Positions 21,744 to 33,165 of a DNA stretch of 59,443 nucleotides are shown here, one piece after another. Each line of letters begins with the position of its first letter. The stretch's first letter is position 1. The translations under genes were made by a program, and so were the position numbers. Origin of the DNA: Prototheca cutis (Eukaryota > Chlorophyta > Trebouxiophyceae > Chlorellales > Chlorellaceae); the NCBI GenBank assembly GCA_002897115.2, contig BCIH01000006.1, forward strand, positions 1,333,800 through 1,393,242, written 5' to 3'. Below the pieces are notes generated by a model. That model was not told the DNA's origin. It did no database searches and saw only the letters and a program-made list of their open reading frames with translations.

Positions 21744-23069
21744 TCAGGCGTCCAGAAGACGGAGGAAGACAGAGGGCGCAGCGACGCGGACTTTGGCGTC
21801 GGCAATGTCCACATCGTGCCCTCCTTCCACCATGCCCCACTGCGCGATCTGCGCGCTTTCCTCCAGTCGTGCCAGTGCCAGCGCGTCGGTCACGCTGATG
21901 TGGCGCTCCACCACCGCGATAGCCAGCACCACGGACCGGCACGCGGCCGCCAGGTGCTCCACGGCCGTCAGGCGCCACCTGTCCTGCCGCGACAGATACG
22001 CACCCACCGCCCTCACATCTCCCACTGGCAGGTCGGCGCCAAAGATCGAATCCGTGGGCTCCAGCTTGACGCCCAAGAAACCCCGCGCCCACTCAAGCAC
22101 CGGGTCATACATCTGCTTGCAGAGGGTAAAGGATTGGCGGCAAACGTGGATGAAGTGACAGCCCATTCCTCTAAAAACCTTGGCTGCCTCCTTGTCTCTC
22201 TTATTTATTTCTATGAAAAAAAGATGGGATCAAGAAAGCACCGGGCCTCCCTTTCAGCAAACCCGACTGATGATCCACTCACTTCCGCCTGGAGGTGGGC
22301 CAGCTTTCCCGGCGTCTCACGGCATAGCAGGCCGTCCGTTGGGAGGTACTGCAGCAGTGTTTCCACGACCCTTGCCGAAGACACGGGCGCATCGATGGCC
22401 GTCGCCGCCAGTGTCATCAGTGGCATCGTGAATGGCCGCACCCGATCCGCCTGCCAAGGAGGATTCATGTGCGTTGTGAGAGTGAGAGGGGGGTCTACAT
22501 CGCCAGCAACCCCCATGTGTGTGTGGCCGCACCATCGGCAAGGAGAGCGCCTCCCCTCTCTCACATACACGCACGCATGCACGTACGCACACATGCAATG
22601 AATAAAGACAACCAATGAAGACAAGAATACCCTGTGTGCGCTCACCTGGCTTTCCCACTCTGCGGCGATGGCCCATGCCAGCGGCTCTGATGGCACCCGC
22701 AGGGGCTTTTTGGCCGGCGTCTTGAGCACCCGGTGGTCCAGGGTCACTTGATACTCCTGCCGTGGTGGTGAGCGGGCCGCTGTTGGCACATGCACCCAGC
22801 AACAGAGAGCAGCTGTTGTGTCAGATCACCAAAACCCCTCCCTGCCAACTCACCTTGCCATCAGGTGTTGGTTGCACGCCCACGCTCTTGTAAAAGCGCT
22901 GGACGCTGACATCCTTGGGGCGCGCCTCCCCCACGCCGTGGGTGGCCGACCCGCGCCTGGGCTCCAGCTGGTGCGCCGTGGAGGAGGCCGCCAGGCCGCA
23001 CAGGGCTGTCTCGGCCAGGGGCTGGCCCCGGGTGAGCACCCGGCCTGAACGCCCCACCAGCCACGCCAT
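21744..23069 (-). CDS. ATP12: ATP12 family chaperone for mitochondrial F1-ATPase assembly
   Basis: ATP12 (ATPAF2 in animals) binds the F1 alpha subunit in the mitochondrial matrix until it pairs with beta. Four exons join in frame with phase 0 at each junction: 22854-23069, 22646-22756, 22283-22450 and 21744-22112, 287 residues in all. The N-terminus (MAWLVGRSGRVLTRGQPLA) looks like a matrix-targeting presequence. Family motifs follow: SVQRFYKSVGVQ, YQVTLDHRVLKTPAKKPLRV, AIAAEWESQ, FTMPLMTLAATAID, VVETLLQYLPTDGLLCRE, DPVLEWARGFLGVKL and the C-terminal helix SVTDALALARLEESAQIAQW. All are in the order of the fungal and human proteins. Length is normal. Start chosen at 23069 because the Met opens the presequence; an in-frame upstream extension has no ATG. 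Confidence 0.93.
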
Positions 23070-23476
23070 GGCGATGCAGATCAAAGTTATTGATTATAAA
23101 TATTCTTGATTTCAATGTACATCTTGGATCCACACCGTTTTTTATGGAGCGTTCTTTGTTTTGGGGATGGTGCATATTCTCGGGGGGACGGCAGCCCCGG
23201 CAAAATGAGCCCCCCCGGTGGCCGGCCACTACGCTCCGAAGGGGACTTCGGCAAAACCTCCTGCCCATCAAACAACACCCTGCTGGACAGACAGCGAAAC
23301 TCTCTGCTTTCTTTGGCGTATTGGATTTTGTACATGATACATTGCTTGATGGTTGAGTTACGGAACTGGATTGCTGTACAGAAAGGAGGCAACTTGGGTT
23401 GGTCCCTGGCCGCCCAATCCCTGGCCAGGCAGGTGGTTCTTGTGTCGCCCATGATCACCCGCTCCCCGACATTAGT
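23070..23476. other. Intergenic, no gene recognised
   Basis: About 400 bp between the ATP12 start and the G-patch gene stop, both on the minus strand. It should contain the ATP12 promoter and the 3' UTR of the G-patch gene. Confidence 0.4.
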
Positions 23477-25153
23477 CTAGGCTGCCACCAGCTGCACGTA
23501 CTTGTCCGTCACAGCAAACTTCTTGCTTGAAGAGACCGCAGCGTCCAGTGCTGCCGCGACGGCTGCGTCCTTGGCGTCCATCCCGCTGGCGGTGGCCACC
23601 GCTTTTATGAGCCTGCTGCGCTTGAGCCGGTGCTTGGCGCTGCCCTTCAGCGCCGCCACCGCCAACTTTTTCCACTTGATTTTATGATTTGGTGATTTGG
23701 GTGGCCGGCCACTGTTTGAAGTAGATGGCCGAGCGGGCTTCTCTGCCGGCGGCTCTGCTGCCGCTGTGGCCCTGGTCGCTGCTGATGCCACCAGTGTCTT
23801 GTTGTTGTCACCCAACGGCATCGCAGCAGTACCGGCAGTGCCTGCCGCTCTGGCGCATGCGGCCGAGGGCGGGGGCATGATGACAACGACCCGGTCGGCG
23901 CTGTCGGCAAGCACGGCTTCTTCAAACTCGGCTTCTTCAGCGGCCAGGTCATCGTCCTCCCCGTCCTCATCCTCACTGTCGCTTCCCAACCGGGTCTTGG
24001 TGCCCGACCACCGTGCGCCGGCCACCTTTTTGGGGGCGCTGGCCCGACCCAGACCCACCCGGCCCTGGGTCGCCGCGTCCTGCGTGCGGGTATAAAGAGC
24101 CTCCTGGTCGCCCTCGCTAAAGCTGTGCACTGCGATGGGCTTGCCAGCGCCAGGTCGCTTGCCCGCAGCGCTGCCCATCCGCCCTGCCCGCTCAAAGTAC
24201 GAAGCCCACCACGCGCCGGGGTCAACGCGTGGCAGCTGTGGAGTGGCGGGGGCAGTGCGGGGAGTAGTCTTCTTGGCTGGCCTCGCTGTTGTCGAAGCGA
24301 CAGGCTGCTGCGCAGCATGCCCGTCGTCGATACCGTCACTGGTGTTCTCGTCAACAGCATTAACGGCCGTGGCGACTATAGATGCGAAGGGGTCAACACC
24401 GCCCAGAATGGCTTGGAGATCCCCGTTGCCATAGCTCCGCACGTCCTTGGCACTCTCACGCCGCTTGAACCGTCCGACGTGCGTCGGGGCACGCGGCGCG
24501 GGGACGGGTGGGGGCACGGCCACAGCCTTGCTGTTGGAAACCGTAGCCTCTTCGCCTTCGTCCTCGCTGGACGACGATTCGTCCGGGTCTGAGGCCGCGG
24601 ACGCGTGCGCCGATGTGACCTCTGACAGATTGCTCAGGACCCGGTGGAAATCCAGCATGCCGGCGCTCCAGTCACGGGCACGCTCCGCGCTTTCCACCTG
24701 AAGGTGGAGGGGGGGTTTAAGGAGTTGTTGGTGCGTCATGTGTGAAGGCTGCAGTTTTGCGGTGTTGCATGCATTCCTCACGATTGCTGGTTCATTTTTT
24801 CCAAGGAGCCATTCTGTCGACAACCGTGGAGTCCCTTTTCAGAGATGACTGCTGCCGCCCCCCGCCCAGGTTGTCAGGTGGTCTTGCCCGCTCTACATGC
24901 ATGCCACATACAGCTTCCAAAACGACATGCAACTCCACATGTACCTTCACCCAGCAACCCAAGAATAACTCACCGCGCCGACACCCCAGTTCTCAAACTT
25001 CTTCTTCACTCGGATGTGCTCCTTGATGCCCTGGCCCTGCACGCCCAGACCCTGGCCCTCCTTCCAGCCCATAGACGCCAGCAGCTTGTACCCCGTGGAC
25101 TCCTTTTGGACGCCCTGGTACCTCTCCACGGGGTTGAGGTGGGAGGTCGCCAT
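23477..25153 (-). CDS. G-patch domain nucleolar/RNA-processing protein
   Basis: G-patch domains bind and activate DEAH helicases, so a role in ribosome or RNA processing in the nucleus is likely. Two exons (24974-25153 and 23477-24697) join in phase 0 and encode 466 residues. The G-patch opens the protein: STGYKLLASMGWKEGQGLGV then QGIKEHIRVKKKFENWGVGA, with the conserved glycines. A short helix (DWSAGMLDFHRVLSNLSE), a long acidic/Ser-rich linker (DSEDEDGEDDDLAAEEAEFE) and a basic C-terminal module follow (KIKWKKLAVAALKGSAKHRL, ending in SSKKFAVTDKYVQLV). That last module matches the end of plant D111/G-patch proteins and of LYAR-like nucleolar proteins, which suggests homology to that plant group. 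Start is the first ATG of the open frame (MATSHLNPVERYQG). Confidence 0.85.
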
Positions 25154-25660
25154 GGCGGGCCGACAACGGCTGCCGCCGGGCAACGAGGCAGCAAAGACCG
25201 GCGGCCGCGAGACGCACAGGCGGCGCTCACACCAGAGGTCTTCTTCGCGCAATACACGTATTCGAAATGCTTTCTAAAATCGCATAGGGGTCCCAAGCAT
25301 GATCCTATAGAGCATCCGTGCCTGTGGCCTGGTAATACCGCGCATGTAAGCTGCCGAGCCTGTGGGCGCGCCGTGGGTTTTGTGTTGAGGGCGACGGTCG
25401 CCCCTGCTCGTCGGATGTGATCCAAAATGGGAGGGCGGTCGATTTCATGCCCCGCGATCATGCGACTCCAGGGCAATTGTGTTGGACGCTCGTAATAGCA
25501 AGGCATGCATTCTTGTCAATATTCTGCATCGATCTGCAATAGACAGGAGATCATCCCTTTCGCAAGCATGCCAGGGCAGTGACCACGGACCCCAGCTCTG
25601 GACGTGAGCTCTCAGCGAGATTTTCCATGACCCTGTGCGGAGCACAGAGCTGAATTCTGC
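25154..25660. promoter_or_regulatory. Divergent intergenic region
   Basis: About 500 bp separate the start codons of the G-patch gene (minus) and the type I membrane protein (plus), so two promoters are expected. No element could be assigned. Confidence 0.35.
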
Positions 25661-27015
25661 ATGGGATCAATGAGGGCAAGGACAGGCATGCTGTCTGTCT
25701 TCACACTCCTTGTCCTCGCTGGGACCTGCCTGGCGTATCACCCCGGGGACTACGTCCCTGCCGCCCGGCGGGGCCAGTTCCAGTTGGTGAGATGAGGGTG
25801 GTTTTGGGGGCATGTGCTTGTCGTGCTTGGGCAGTATGAGCTGCCTGGGTGGGAGAGGTGGCTGACTGGGTGTGGGCGGTTTCGCTTTCCCGAGCGTCAA
25901 CCCTGCTCGTGCGTGCCGCTGGCTCACGCCGTGAGTTCGACCACGCGCCTGCCTACCCCCAATGCAGTCTATGCTGAGCCTGCAACAAAGGACACAGTGG
26001 CATGACATTCACGGCCAAGAATGCCCCCGCTTCGGCAAGGATGATCTGGTGAGTGTGGCTTGGTTTCTTGATCGCACAGCACCACCCAGGAGACAACCCC
26101 CTCTTTCATGAGCTTCGAGGATTTGGGAATTCTTGGCTCAGCCCATGGACATGCGAATGAGCTTGTCTCTGACTCCATGGCTGCAGCTCGTGTCTCAATG
26201 CTCAACCCTTCTATCCATTCGTCAAAGCTGGTGGAAACAGCATCGATGATCGTGTTCCTCAACCCCGCGCTGCGGTGCAGGTGATGGTGCCCATCCCGCA
26301 GCCCAGAGGCTTTCGGCCCGGCTACTCTTACAAGATCCAGCTCAGCCTGGATGGTATGTGATTTGCTTGAAGGGGTTGTGGGTCGTGGGTACGTTGCTCA
26401 AAAAGGGGACTGCAGCAGTCCCCTTTTCCTGTGTCAACAGCCCAGCAGCACCCCCTGTCACACCCCCCTGCAACCCACAGGCGACCGCTTTCTGACGCCC
26501 TGGCTGCTGGTCATGGGGCGCACGGTCACGGGCGTGTCATTCATCGATGTGGAGGTGACGCACGGCGCGGGCAGCGTGCAAAGCGTGCGGGCACGGGCTC
26601 TGGAGCTGCCTGCCGTCGACGCCGCCGCACACCCGGCCCTCGCCGCAGCATGGGCCAATGCCAGCCACTGGCCCAAGCCACTGGTGGTGCAGTACCGCTG
26701 GATCCTGGGGGAAGACGTCCACACCGAGCGTGGCCTGCTCGTCGTGTTTGTCCCCGGTGCGTTGTGATGACGGGGAGTGTGAGTGGTATGGCTGGGGCAA
26801 CCGAGACCGGCCTGGCGCTTGCTATGTTGCTTTTGGAAAGGAAATCAGGCGCTCCTCCGTGTGTCTCACCGAGACTCCAGTCCACCAAACAACTCTAACC
26901 TGCAGCGCTGCTGTTACTTGCACTGGTCACCCAGCGAGTCTACCGCACATATCGCAAGGAGGTGGGGGACTTTGTCGCCTCAGTCACGGTGGCTCCCCAG
27001 CCCAAGGCAGACTAG
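25661..27015 (+). CDS. Putative type I membrane protein of the secretory pathway, unknown function
   Basis: Five exons join in frame: 25661-25786, 25968-26048, 26281-26353, 26481-26756 and 26906-27015, giving 221 residues (211-221 depending on the start Met). A signal peptide is clear (MLSVFTLLVLAGTCLAYHPG). The luminal part includes QWHDIHGQECPRFGKDDLVM then VPIPQPRGFRPGYSYKIQLS, an extended beta-type region, and one NAS glycosylation sequon. A C-terminal transmembrane helix (LLVVFVPG then ALLLLALVTQRV) and a short cytosolic tail (YRTYRKEVGDF) follow. The layout fits an ER or Golgi single-pass protein; plants have an uncharacterised family of the same length with a similar His-Asp-x-His-Gly-x-x-Cys motif, from memory. 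All exon phases agree, so the gene is solid although its function is not. Confidence 0.75.
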
Positions 27016-27295
27016 CCTGCCTGCTGGAGCTCTCTGGATAACTGGAAAGAAAACCCTCGTCTGGACAGGCGCATGTGGCAGCCTGCATGCCACGAGCTCG
27101 TCCGCTTGCTGTGACAAGAAATGGTACCTTCACTAGGGGTGCCAAAACATGCGCAAGGCTGCAGCAGCGTGTGCATGAATCGCATTTGTACAATGTCAAA
27201 GAAGGGCATCATGCTGGCCTCGGCCACATGACAAAGCATGCCAACTACAGTGAGGGCAGTGCCATGATGCAGCTGGCAAACGAGGTTTTCTGTGC

Positions 27296-28827
27296 TCACT
27301 CTGCCAACTGCGGCGGCGTGGCAGGTCCCAGTGTTGTCTTTGTTTCCAGCCCCTCGGACGAAAGGTGCTGCTGTTTGCCATCGGCGGCATCGGCGGCGTC
27401 GTCGGCATCAACACCACGGGATGCCCGTCCCCTCTTACGAGGCCGAGACTTTGGACCAGAAGCGGCGGCAACGACAGAACCTTCCTCCACGACCGCCTTT
27501 TTCCGCCTCTCGTCCTTGAACGGCGGCACGCGACCCTTGAACCGCGCCAGCTCCGAGATGAACAGCGTGTTGTGTGCCCAGCCTGCGTGCGTGCCAAACA
27601 GACGCTCAAAGGCCGCCTGCACTTCGGCGTGGACATCCGGGGTCAAAGCCTTGCCGCCCACGCGGGGCGCATATCGTTTTGCGGCCAGTGCCGCCACGTG
27701 CACGTCTACGGGGACAAGCCCGTGGGCATCCAGGGAAAACAGGGCGACGCAGGCGGCGACCTTGGGGCCGACGCCGGGGAGTCCTTGGAGTGCGGACAGG
27801 GCCTCGGCCGCCGGGGCAGTGCGGAGGCCGTGGAGCCACGTCGCGCCGCCGCGTTCCTGCACCATGGCAGCGCTGCCGGTCACAAACCGGGCGCGGTATC
27901 CAAACCCTGCGGCCCTGAGTTCAGCCTCCGTCGCTGTGCACAGCTGGTCCACGGTGGGAAAGGCGTGGAAAGTGGTTTGAAGGCCAAGCACATCTCCATC
28001 CCCCTCGACCACAATTTCCGTGCCATACGCTGCTGCGAGCCTCTCGACCATGCCCTGGATCCGGCTGATGTGGTTGTTGCTGCTGCATAAAAACTGAAAC
28101 AACGTCTCCACAGGGTCCTGCCTCAGCATGCGAGCGCCTGGGTACAGTTTTTTTGGGGCCGGGAGGGGGTTGGAATGGTGGGGTTCTTGCGGTCAGCAAT
28201 GGTCAACGGCGATCAGTGGCCGAAGCATGGCCCCATCCTACGCCTCTACGTCTTTTGACAAGCCACACAGTGTCAAAGGTCCAGCTTCACCCCAGGATCC
28301 CCCCAACCCCGAGACCACCGCCTCCACCCCCCTCACCCTTGAAATGCTGGTGCACGTGAGCAAAGTACGGGCATGCGGCAGCCCAGCGTTGCGTCAGCGC
28401 TGTCAAACTGGTTCCCAGGTTGAAGTAGTCTTCCAAGGCACCAGCGTCTTTGGCAGGGTCGGCCCCACGGCCGCGGCCCAGCACTCGCCATGCCACATCG
28501 CCCTCCAGCTGCCGCATCTGGACCTGGGATGGGTTAATGGGAGTGGATTTCAGCAGGCACGAGCGGGAAGCGAGCAAGTGAGCCATTGCACACTCTCAGA
28601 AAGAAAGCAAGGACGCCAGGACACATACAGAGACACACACCGACACGCCCGTCGCTCCCCCAGAACACCACCACCACCCTCCAGCTCACCACACGCTGAC
28701 CGATGACGCCAGTGTACTCGTTCTCCCCCGTCTGTCTCCATCTAAAGGACTGGCCCGTGGGCAGTGTGTGCTCCAGGCGCAGTTCCTCCGCGGGAACCCC
28801 CAGGCTGCGCCAGCCAGCCAGGGCCAT
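27296..28827 (-). CDS. OGG1: 8-oxoguanine DNA glycosylase/AP lyase OGG1
   Basis: OGG1 removes 8-oxoguanine paired with cytosine and nicks the abasic site in base-excision repair, in nucleus and often mitochondria. Three exons (28690-28827, 28337-28523, 27296-28137) join in frame into 388 residues. The N-terminal domain has LEHTLPTGQSFRW; the core has FKGARMLRQDPVETLFQFLC, SSNNHISRIQGMVERL and the helix-hairpin-helix LPGVGPKVAACVALF. The catalytic Lys is residue about 234 and the essential Asp is in PVDVHV, about residue 253; this 19-residue spacing is the same as Lys249-Asp268 in the human enzyme. The C-terminus is about 45 residues longer than human OGG1 and contains a basic stretch (KSRPRKRGRASRG) suited to nuclear import. 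It diverges from EMC1. Confidence 0.95.
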
Positions 28828-29434
28828 GGCCAGTCCGGATTGGCGGCGTGCAGTCCAGGCGGGAGGGGGGNGGATTGCTTTCCCTTGGCCAAGAAGAAAT
28901 TCCACCGATCGGGTAATGGGTCGGAAATGCAAAATGCGTCGTGACTGGGTCCAGATCAGCTGCGTACGGCGCATGCACGCTGCTAAGACTGCTCGGTCCT
29001 GTTGTGGTCACAGACGAGCCACCCTACCCATTGAGCTGTGCTCACGTTTGCCGCTCCGATGAAGCCCCTGGGTAATGCTTGAAAATGTATGCAAGGTATG
29101 GGCATGTGGAACCATCCATCCAGCGGCGAAGGATGGTTGGACAGGAGGTCGAAACCTTCGATTCGGTTCCCAAAGTTCCGCCGGGACGGCCTTCTGGTGA
29201 TCGGGCGGGGGGTCTCCCCAAAAGCCCCAGTAAAGCGATCGTGCAGGGCCCCTGAACATTGTCCACAGGATCAAACCAATTTGGGATTTCTCCGGTGAAG
29301 ACTTTTGTTCCGCATAACTGAGCTGCGGGGCAAGGAGGGGTGCCGACCGGATTGAAACTCTCTCCTCGATGGCACTGGCGTGACAGGAGCGGAGCATACG
29401 CCTGGGTCTCACACTCGCTCGAACGGCGCGCGCC
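28828..29434. promoter_or_regulatory. Divergent promoter region between OGG1 and EMC1
   Basis: About 600 bp separate the two start codons. One N (28871) follows a short G run. A tRNA-like stretch at about 28990-29065 was considered and rejected. No TATA box was recognised. Confidence 0.4.
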
Positions 29435-32400
29435 ATGAAGCGCACCGTGGTTTTCATTGCTTTGCTGGCGGTCCTCGCTTCGGCGAGGGCCGCCATGTCC
29501 CCGGAGGAGGCTGACAGGACCTCCTGGCTGCGCCAGCAGCTTGGCGCCGTGACCGATGCCCACATCGCCGGCAGCCGGGCCTATGCCGTGTCCCGGCAGG
29601 GCGTCCTGGCGGCCCTGAACCTGGCAGACGGCTCCTTGGCCTGGCGCCGAAGGCTGGAGCCAGGTGCCAGCATGGTCTTGGCAGGCGCGCAGGTTCTGGC
29701 CGTCGAACCAGGCCGAGTGTTTGCTTTCCAGGCCAGCACTGGCACCGCCCAGTGGGAGCTGCCCACTTCCTCCCCGGCCGCCGTGGCCATTATCGATGGA
29801 TCCATCGTAGTGGCCAGCGCCGGGACCGTGCAGGTGTGTCGTGGGCTGAGGGCTGGGGTTATGGGGCCAGGCCCTGAGGCCATCTGTGGAAATTTACATT
29901 CACGAATGTACATCTACTGCATGTCCATCTGTCGACATGTCAACCAAAGTCTCCCAAATTTGCTGCAGGTCCTGACCCCAAACTCAGGTGCTCTGCTGCA
30001 CACTGTCAAGATGGCCGAATCTGCTGAAGGCGTTGAGCACAGCGTGCTCAGTGTCCAGGACCTAAAGCCCCTGGTGATCACGTGGTCCCCGCAAGAGGGG
30101 GCACTGCTTGTGGACACCCTGGACATCTCAACCGGCACGCTGGTGAGGAAAGGGCGGCACACCGGTCCCACGGGCGGGGTCTTCGCCTCAGAGGCAGCGC
30201 TGGTCGGCGCTGACCGTCTGGTCGTGCCCACGGCCGACCGCACCACGCTGTGCCATAGCACTGTCGAGGGCGAGGCTGCACTGGACTGTGGCGTGCAGCG
30301 AACTGCGAGTGGTGCTGTGATGGAAGGCTTTTCTCTGCCAAAGGGGTTCCGACGGACCGGATCTGCTCTGGGCTATGTGATCCGTGAGGGGGCGGCGCTC
30401 GTGGCCTTCCGTCGCGGCACGTTGGGCGCGATCGCCGTTGTTCCCCGCGGCGTCCCCGCAGGTGGTGCGGGCGATGAGAATGTGGCCGCATTCATCCTCC
30501 CGGGCAGTGGCGGAGAACTGGAACTGGTGAAACTGAGCACTGAGCACGCCGGCACGGTTGGGGGCCCGGCACTGGCCCTGCAAGCACCAGCGGGTGGTGC
30601 TGTTGTCCGTGCGTTTGCGGATAAATTTAAAATTCTGATGACTGTGTCGGCGGACGGCGAGCTGGCGCTGTTTGACATGGACAACAAGTCTACTGGTGTT
30701 GACGGAGCAGCGGCGAAGACCGGCACCGCAGCCACCATCCCCCCCGTCTGGACTCGCTCCGAGGCGCTGGCGGATTCGGTGGCTTCCATGTTTGTCCCGC
30801 TACCGCCGCCCAGCCGCGAGCTGGAACGGAGCTTGCGGGCTCGGCAGCCCGGCGCGCTGCGCGCGCTGCGCGCCCAGTGGCTGGCGCTCAAGGCCCAGCT
30901 CAGCGCGGCATCGGCCGCGGAGCTCGCCGAACTGGCGGCGCACCGTCGTTCCACCGACACGCGGCTATTACCCGTCCGTGACGCGGACGGTTTTCGAGCG
31001 CAGGCCCTGGTTTTGACCAAGCCTGGACGCCTCTTCTCGCTGCACACGGGCGACGGCCACGTGCTGTGGAGCGTGGACCTGACAAAGAGTAGCGGTGCAC
31101 AGGACGACTCTGCTGCCACCTCCACCTCCACCACCCCCCCCCTCTCACTGGAGTTCAAGGCGCTGCAAGTGTGGCGCGTGCCGCACCGGCTGGGAGATGC
31201 GGAGCAGGTGCTGGTGCTGGCGCAGGGCCGCGGGGCAAACGACTCCGGCGCTGCGTTTGTCGTCGACGCCTACGCAGGCACGGTGCTGACTCGCAAGGCG
31301 CTTCCCGCTGGGGCTCTGACCTGGCTCAGGCTGCCGGCGACGTTGGAGGACGGCGGCGATGCCGCACAGAGCGTGTTTTTGTGCTTTGGTGCCGACGGGA
31401 AAGAGGCCGCGGTGCTTCCAGACACAAGCGAGGCGCGCGTCGCGGTGATCGCCACCGCGCCCGGTCTTACGCTCTGGCGTCCTGCAGCTGCTGCCTCAAA
31501 AACGATGCTGGAGGGTCTTAGGGTTTTGGTGCCATCCGCTGCTTCCAGTACCCCGTTTACCCTGGGCCCCTCATGGAGCACAAGGCTGGCGGGACCCGGG
31601 GAGCAAATCTTGCTGGCCAAGGCCGTGGAGCCTTCTGCCGCAGCCACCTCTGGGTTTGCCAAAATTTTCGGGCTCGACCAAGTGGTGTACCGCTACCTCA
31701 ACCCCAGTCTGCTGCTTGTCATCGCTGGCAAGGCCGTAGGTGACGATGGCAAGGCCGTAGGTGACGATGGCAAGGCAGCCGCGGACACCACGCCGTCATC
31801 CATCTCGGTCTACCTGCTGGATGGCGTCACAGGCCGTCTGCTGTGGAGCCAGGTGCATGAGGTGAGCACGAGTCATGGATGAGGAATGGTTCGCTGGCTG
31901 ATGGTTGTGTTGGCACATGATACAGGTGGCATGTCATCGAACGTAGCCAGGCGCAGCAAGATTCCTTGTCTCACAAGCAACCAACCACAGGATGCCCGGG
32001 GTCCCGTGGCGGGAGTGGTGTCTGAGAATTGGGCCACATACCAGTTTTGGTCGGCCCGTGCCGGGCGGTGGCAGGTGGGCAGCGTCGAGCTCTATGACGG
32101 CACGCCCCGCGAGTTTAGCGTCGCCGATCTTGCCTTTATTGGACCGGCCAACCTGACGCGGGACGCATGGGACCCCGTCCCCCTCCAGGCCTTGTCCCGC
32201 AGCTTTTACGCAAAGTACCCAGCTGCCACGATGGCCGTCACTGCCACCAAGCACGGCATCACCGCCCCCCAAGTCCTCTTTGGACTGATGAATGGTCCGT
32301 TCATTTGCTTTTTGAAGGGGGGGGGGGGGGGGGGGTGGGATGTGAGCGATGCTGCTTTAGGGCTCTGCATCCATTTGGTTGTGAATGTGCTGTGCAGTTT

Positions 32401-32849
32401 GAGCGTCTCGGTGGGAGGAGAACTCAACAGTCCTAACCCCCCACACAACCAACAAACACACAGGCCAAGTATACATGATGGACAGGCGGTTTTTGGACCC
32501 GCGGCGGCCGGTCACCGAGAAGCTGACGGCCGCGCAGCAGGCCGAGGGCCTGATCCCGTACACGACAGAGCTGCCGCTAGTTGGACCCAGCTTCGAGACA
32601 CACGCGACCCGCGTGTGGGGGTTGCGCGAGCTTCAAGCCCGGCCTACGGAGATGGAGTCGAGCGCGCTGCTTCTGGCACGGGGGCTCGACCTCTACGGCG
32701 GCAGGCTCGTGCCGCGCGGAACGTATGACCAGGTTCCCGACAGCTTCCCCTTTGCCCTGCTGGTGTCCATGGGGCTGGGCATGAGTCTGGGTGCCCTGGT
32801 CCTCAAGCGCCTTGCAGGCAACAAGACCGCCGCCCGCATGTGGGACTAG
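29435..32849 (+). CDS. EMC1: ER membrane protein complex subunit 1 (EMC1)
   Basis: EMC1 is the large luminal beta-propeller and anchor subunit of the EMC insertase, which places tail-anchored and polytopic proteins in the ER membrane. Four exons, 29435-29833, 29969-31861, 31991-32294 and 32464-32849, join in frame to 993 residues, the normal size. A signal peptide opens the protein (MKRTVVFIALLAVLASARAA). PQQ/WD-like repeats follow (LNLADGSLAWRRRLEPGAS; LHTGDGHVLWSVDLTKSS). The conserved DUF1620 region is clear: VVSENWATYQFWSARAGRW, YMMDRRFLDPRRP and AEGLIPYTTELPLVGPSFET. A C-terminal transmembrane helix (FALLVSMGLGMSLGALVL) precedes a short basic tail. The last intron holds a poly-G tract, and exon 2 holds a perfect 21-nt tandem duplication (GKAVGDD twice). 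Confidence 0.95.
31729..31770 (+). repeat. In-frame 21-nt tandem duplication inside EMC1
   Basis: The unit GGCAAGGCCGTAGGTGACGAT occurs twice in direct succession and a partial third follows, encoding GKAVGDD twice. It keeps the frame and lies in a surface-loop-like, low-complexity part of EMC1. Confidence 0.85.
32319..32336. repeat. Poly-G tract in EMC1 intron 3
   Basis: An uninterrupted run of about 18 G lies 25 bp after the 5' splice site. Confidence 0.9.
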
Positions 32850-33165
32850 ACCGGATTGCCGGTACTGCGACTGGTTCTGGAGTTGCTGTCGCGGTGGGTG
32901 CCGCGACGCAGTGTGCAAGACCATGGCGACTGTGCTCCCAATGTGCGGCTGCTGCTTCCACTTTTTGCATTCACTGCTGCTGAGCCGAAACTGCTTGTCC
33001 GAAATGTTCCCACTGCTGTTTCCCAAAGAGCCATCGTCAGTGTTGCTGTCATTCAAACAAGAACGACCACCATAAGCGAATCAGAGGCAGGCGGATATCC
33101 CTGTCGGTGGCATGGCTCTTGCAGCAACAATCATGTGAGTGCAAAACCACAAGCAGCCTCCGCCA

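Noticed and set aside
28990..29065. tRNA-like stretch on the minus strand (AGCTCAATGGGTAGGGTGGC and a 5-bp anticodon-like stem)
   Set aside because: Position 33 is not T, no T-loop consensus follows, acceptor ends do not pair. At most a decayed tRNA-derived repeat.
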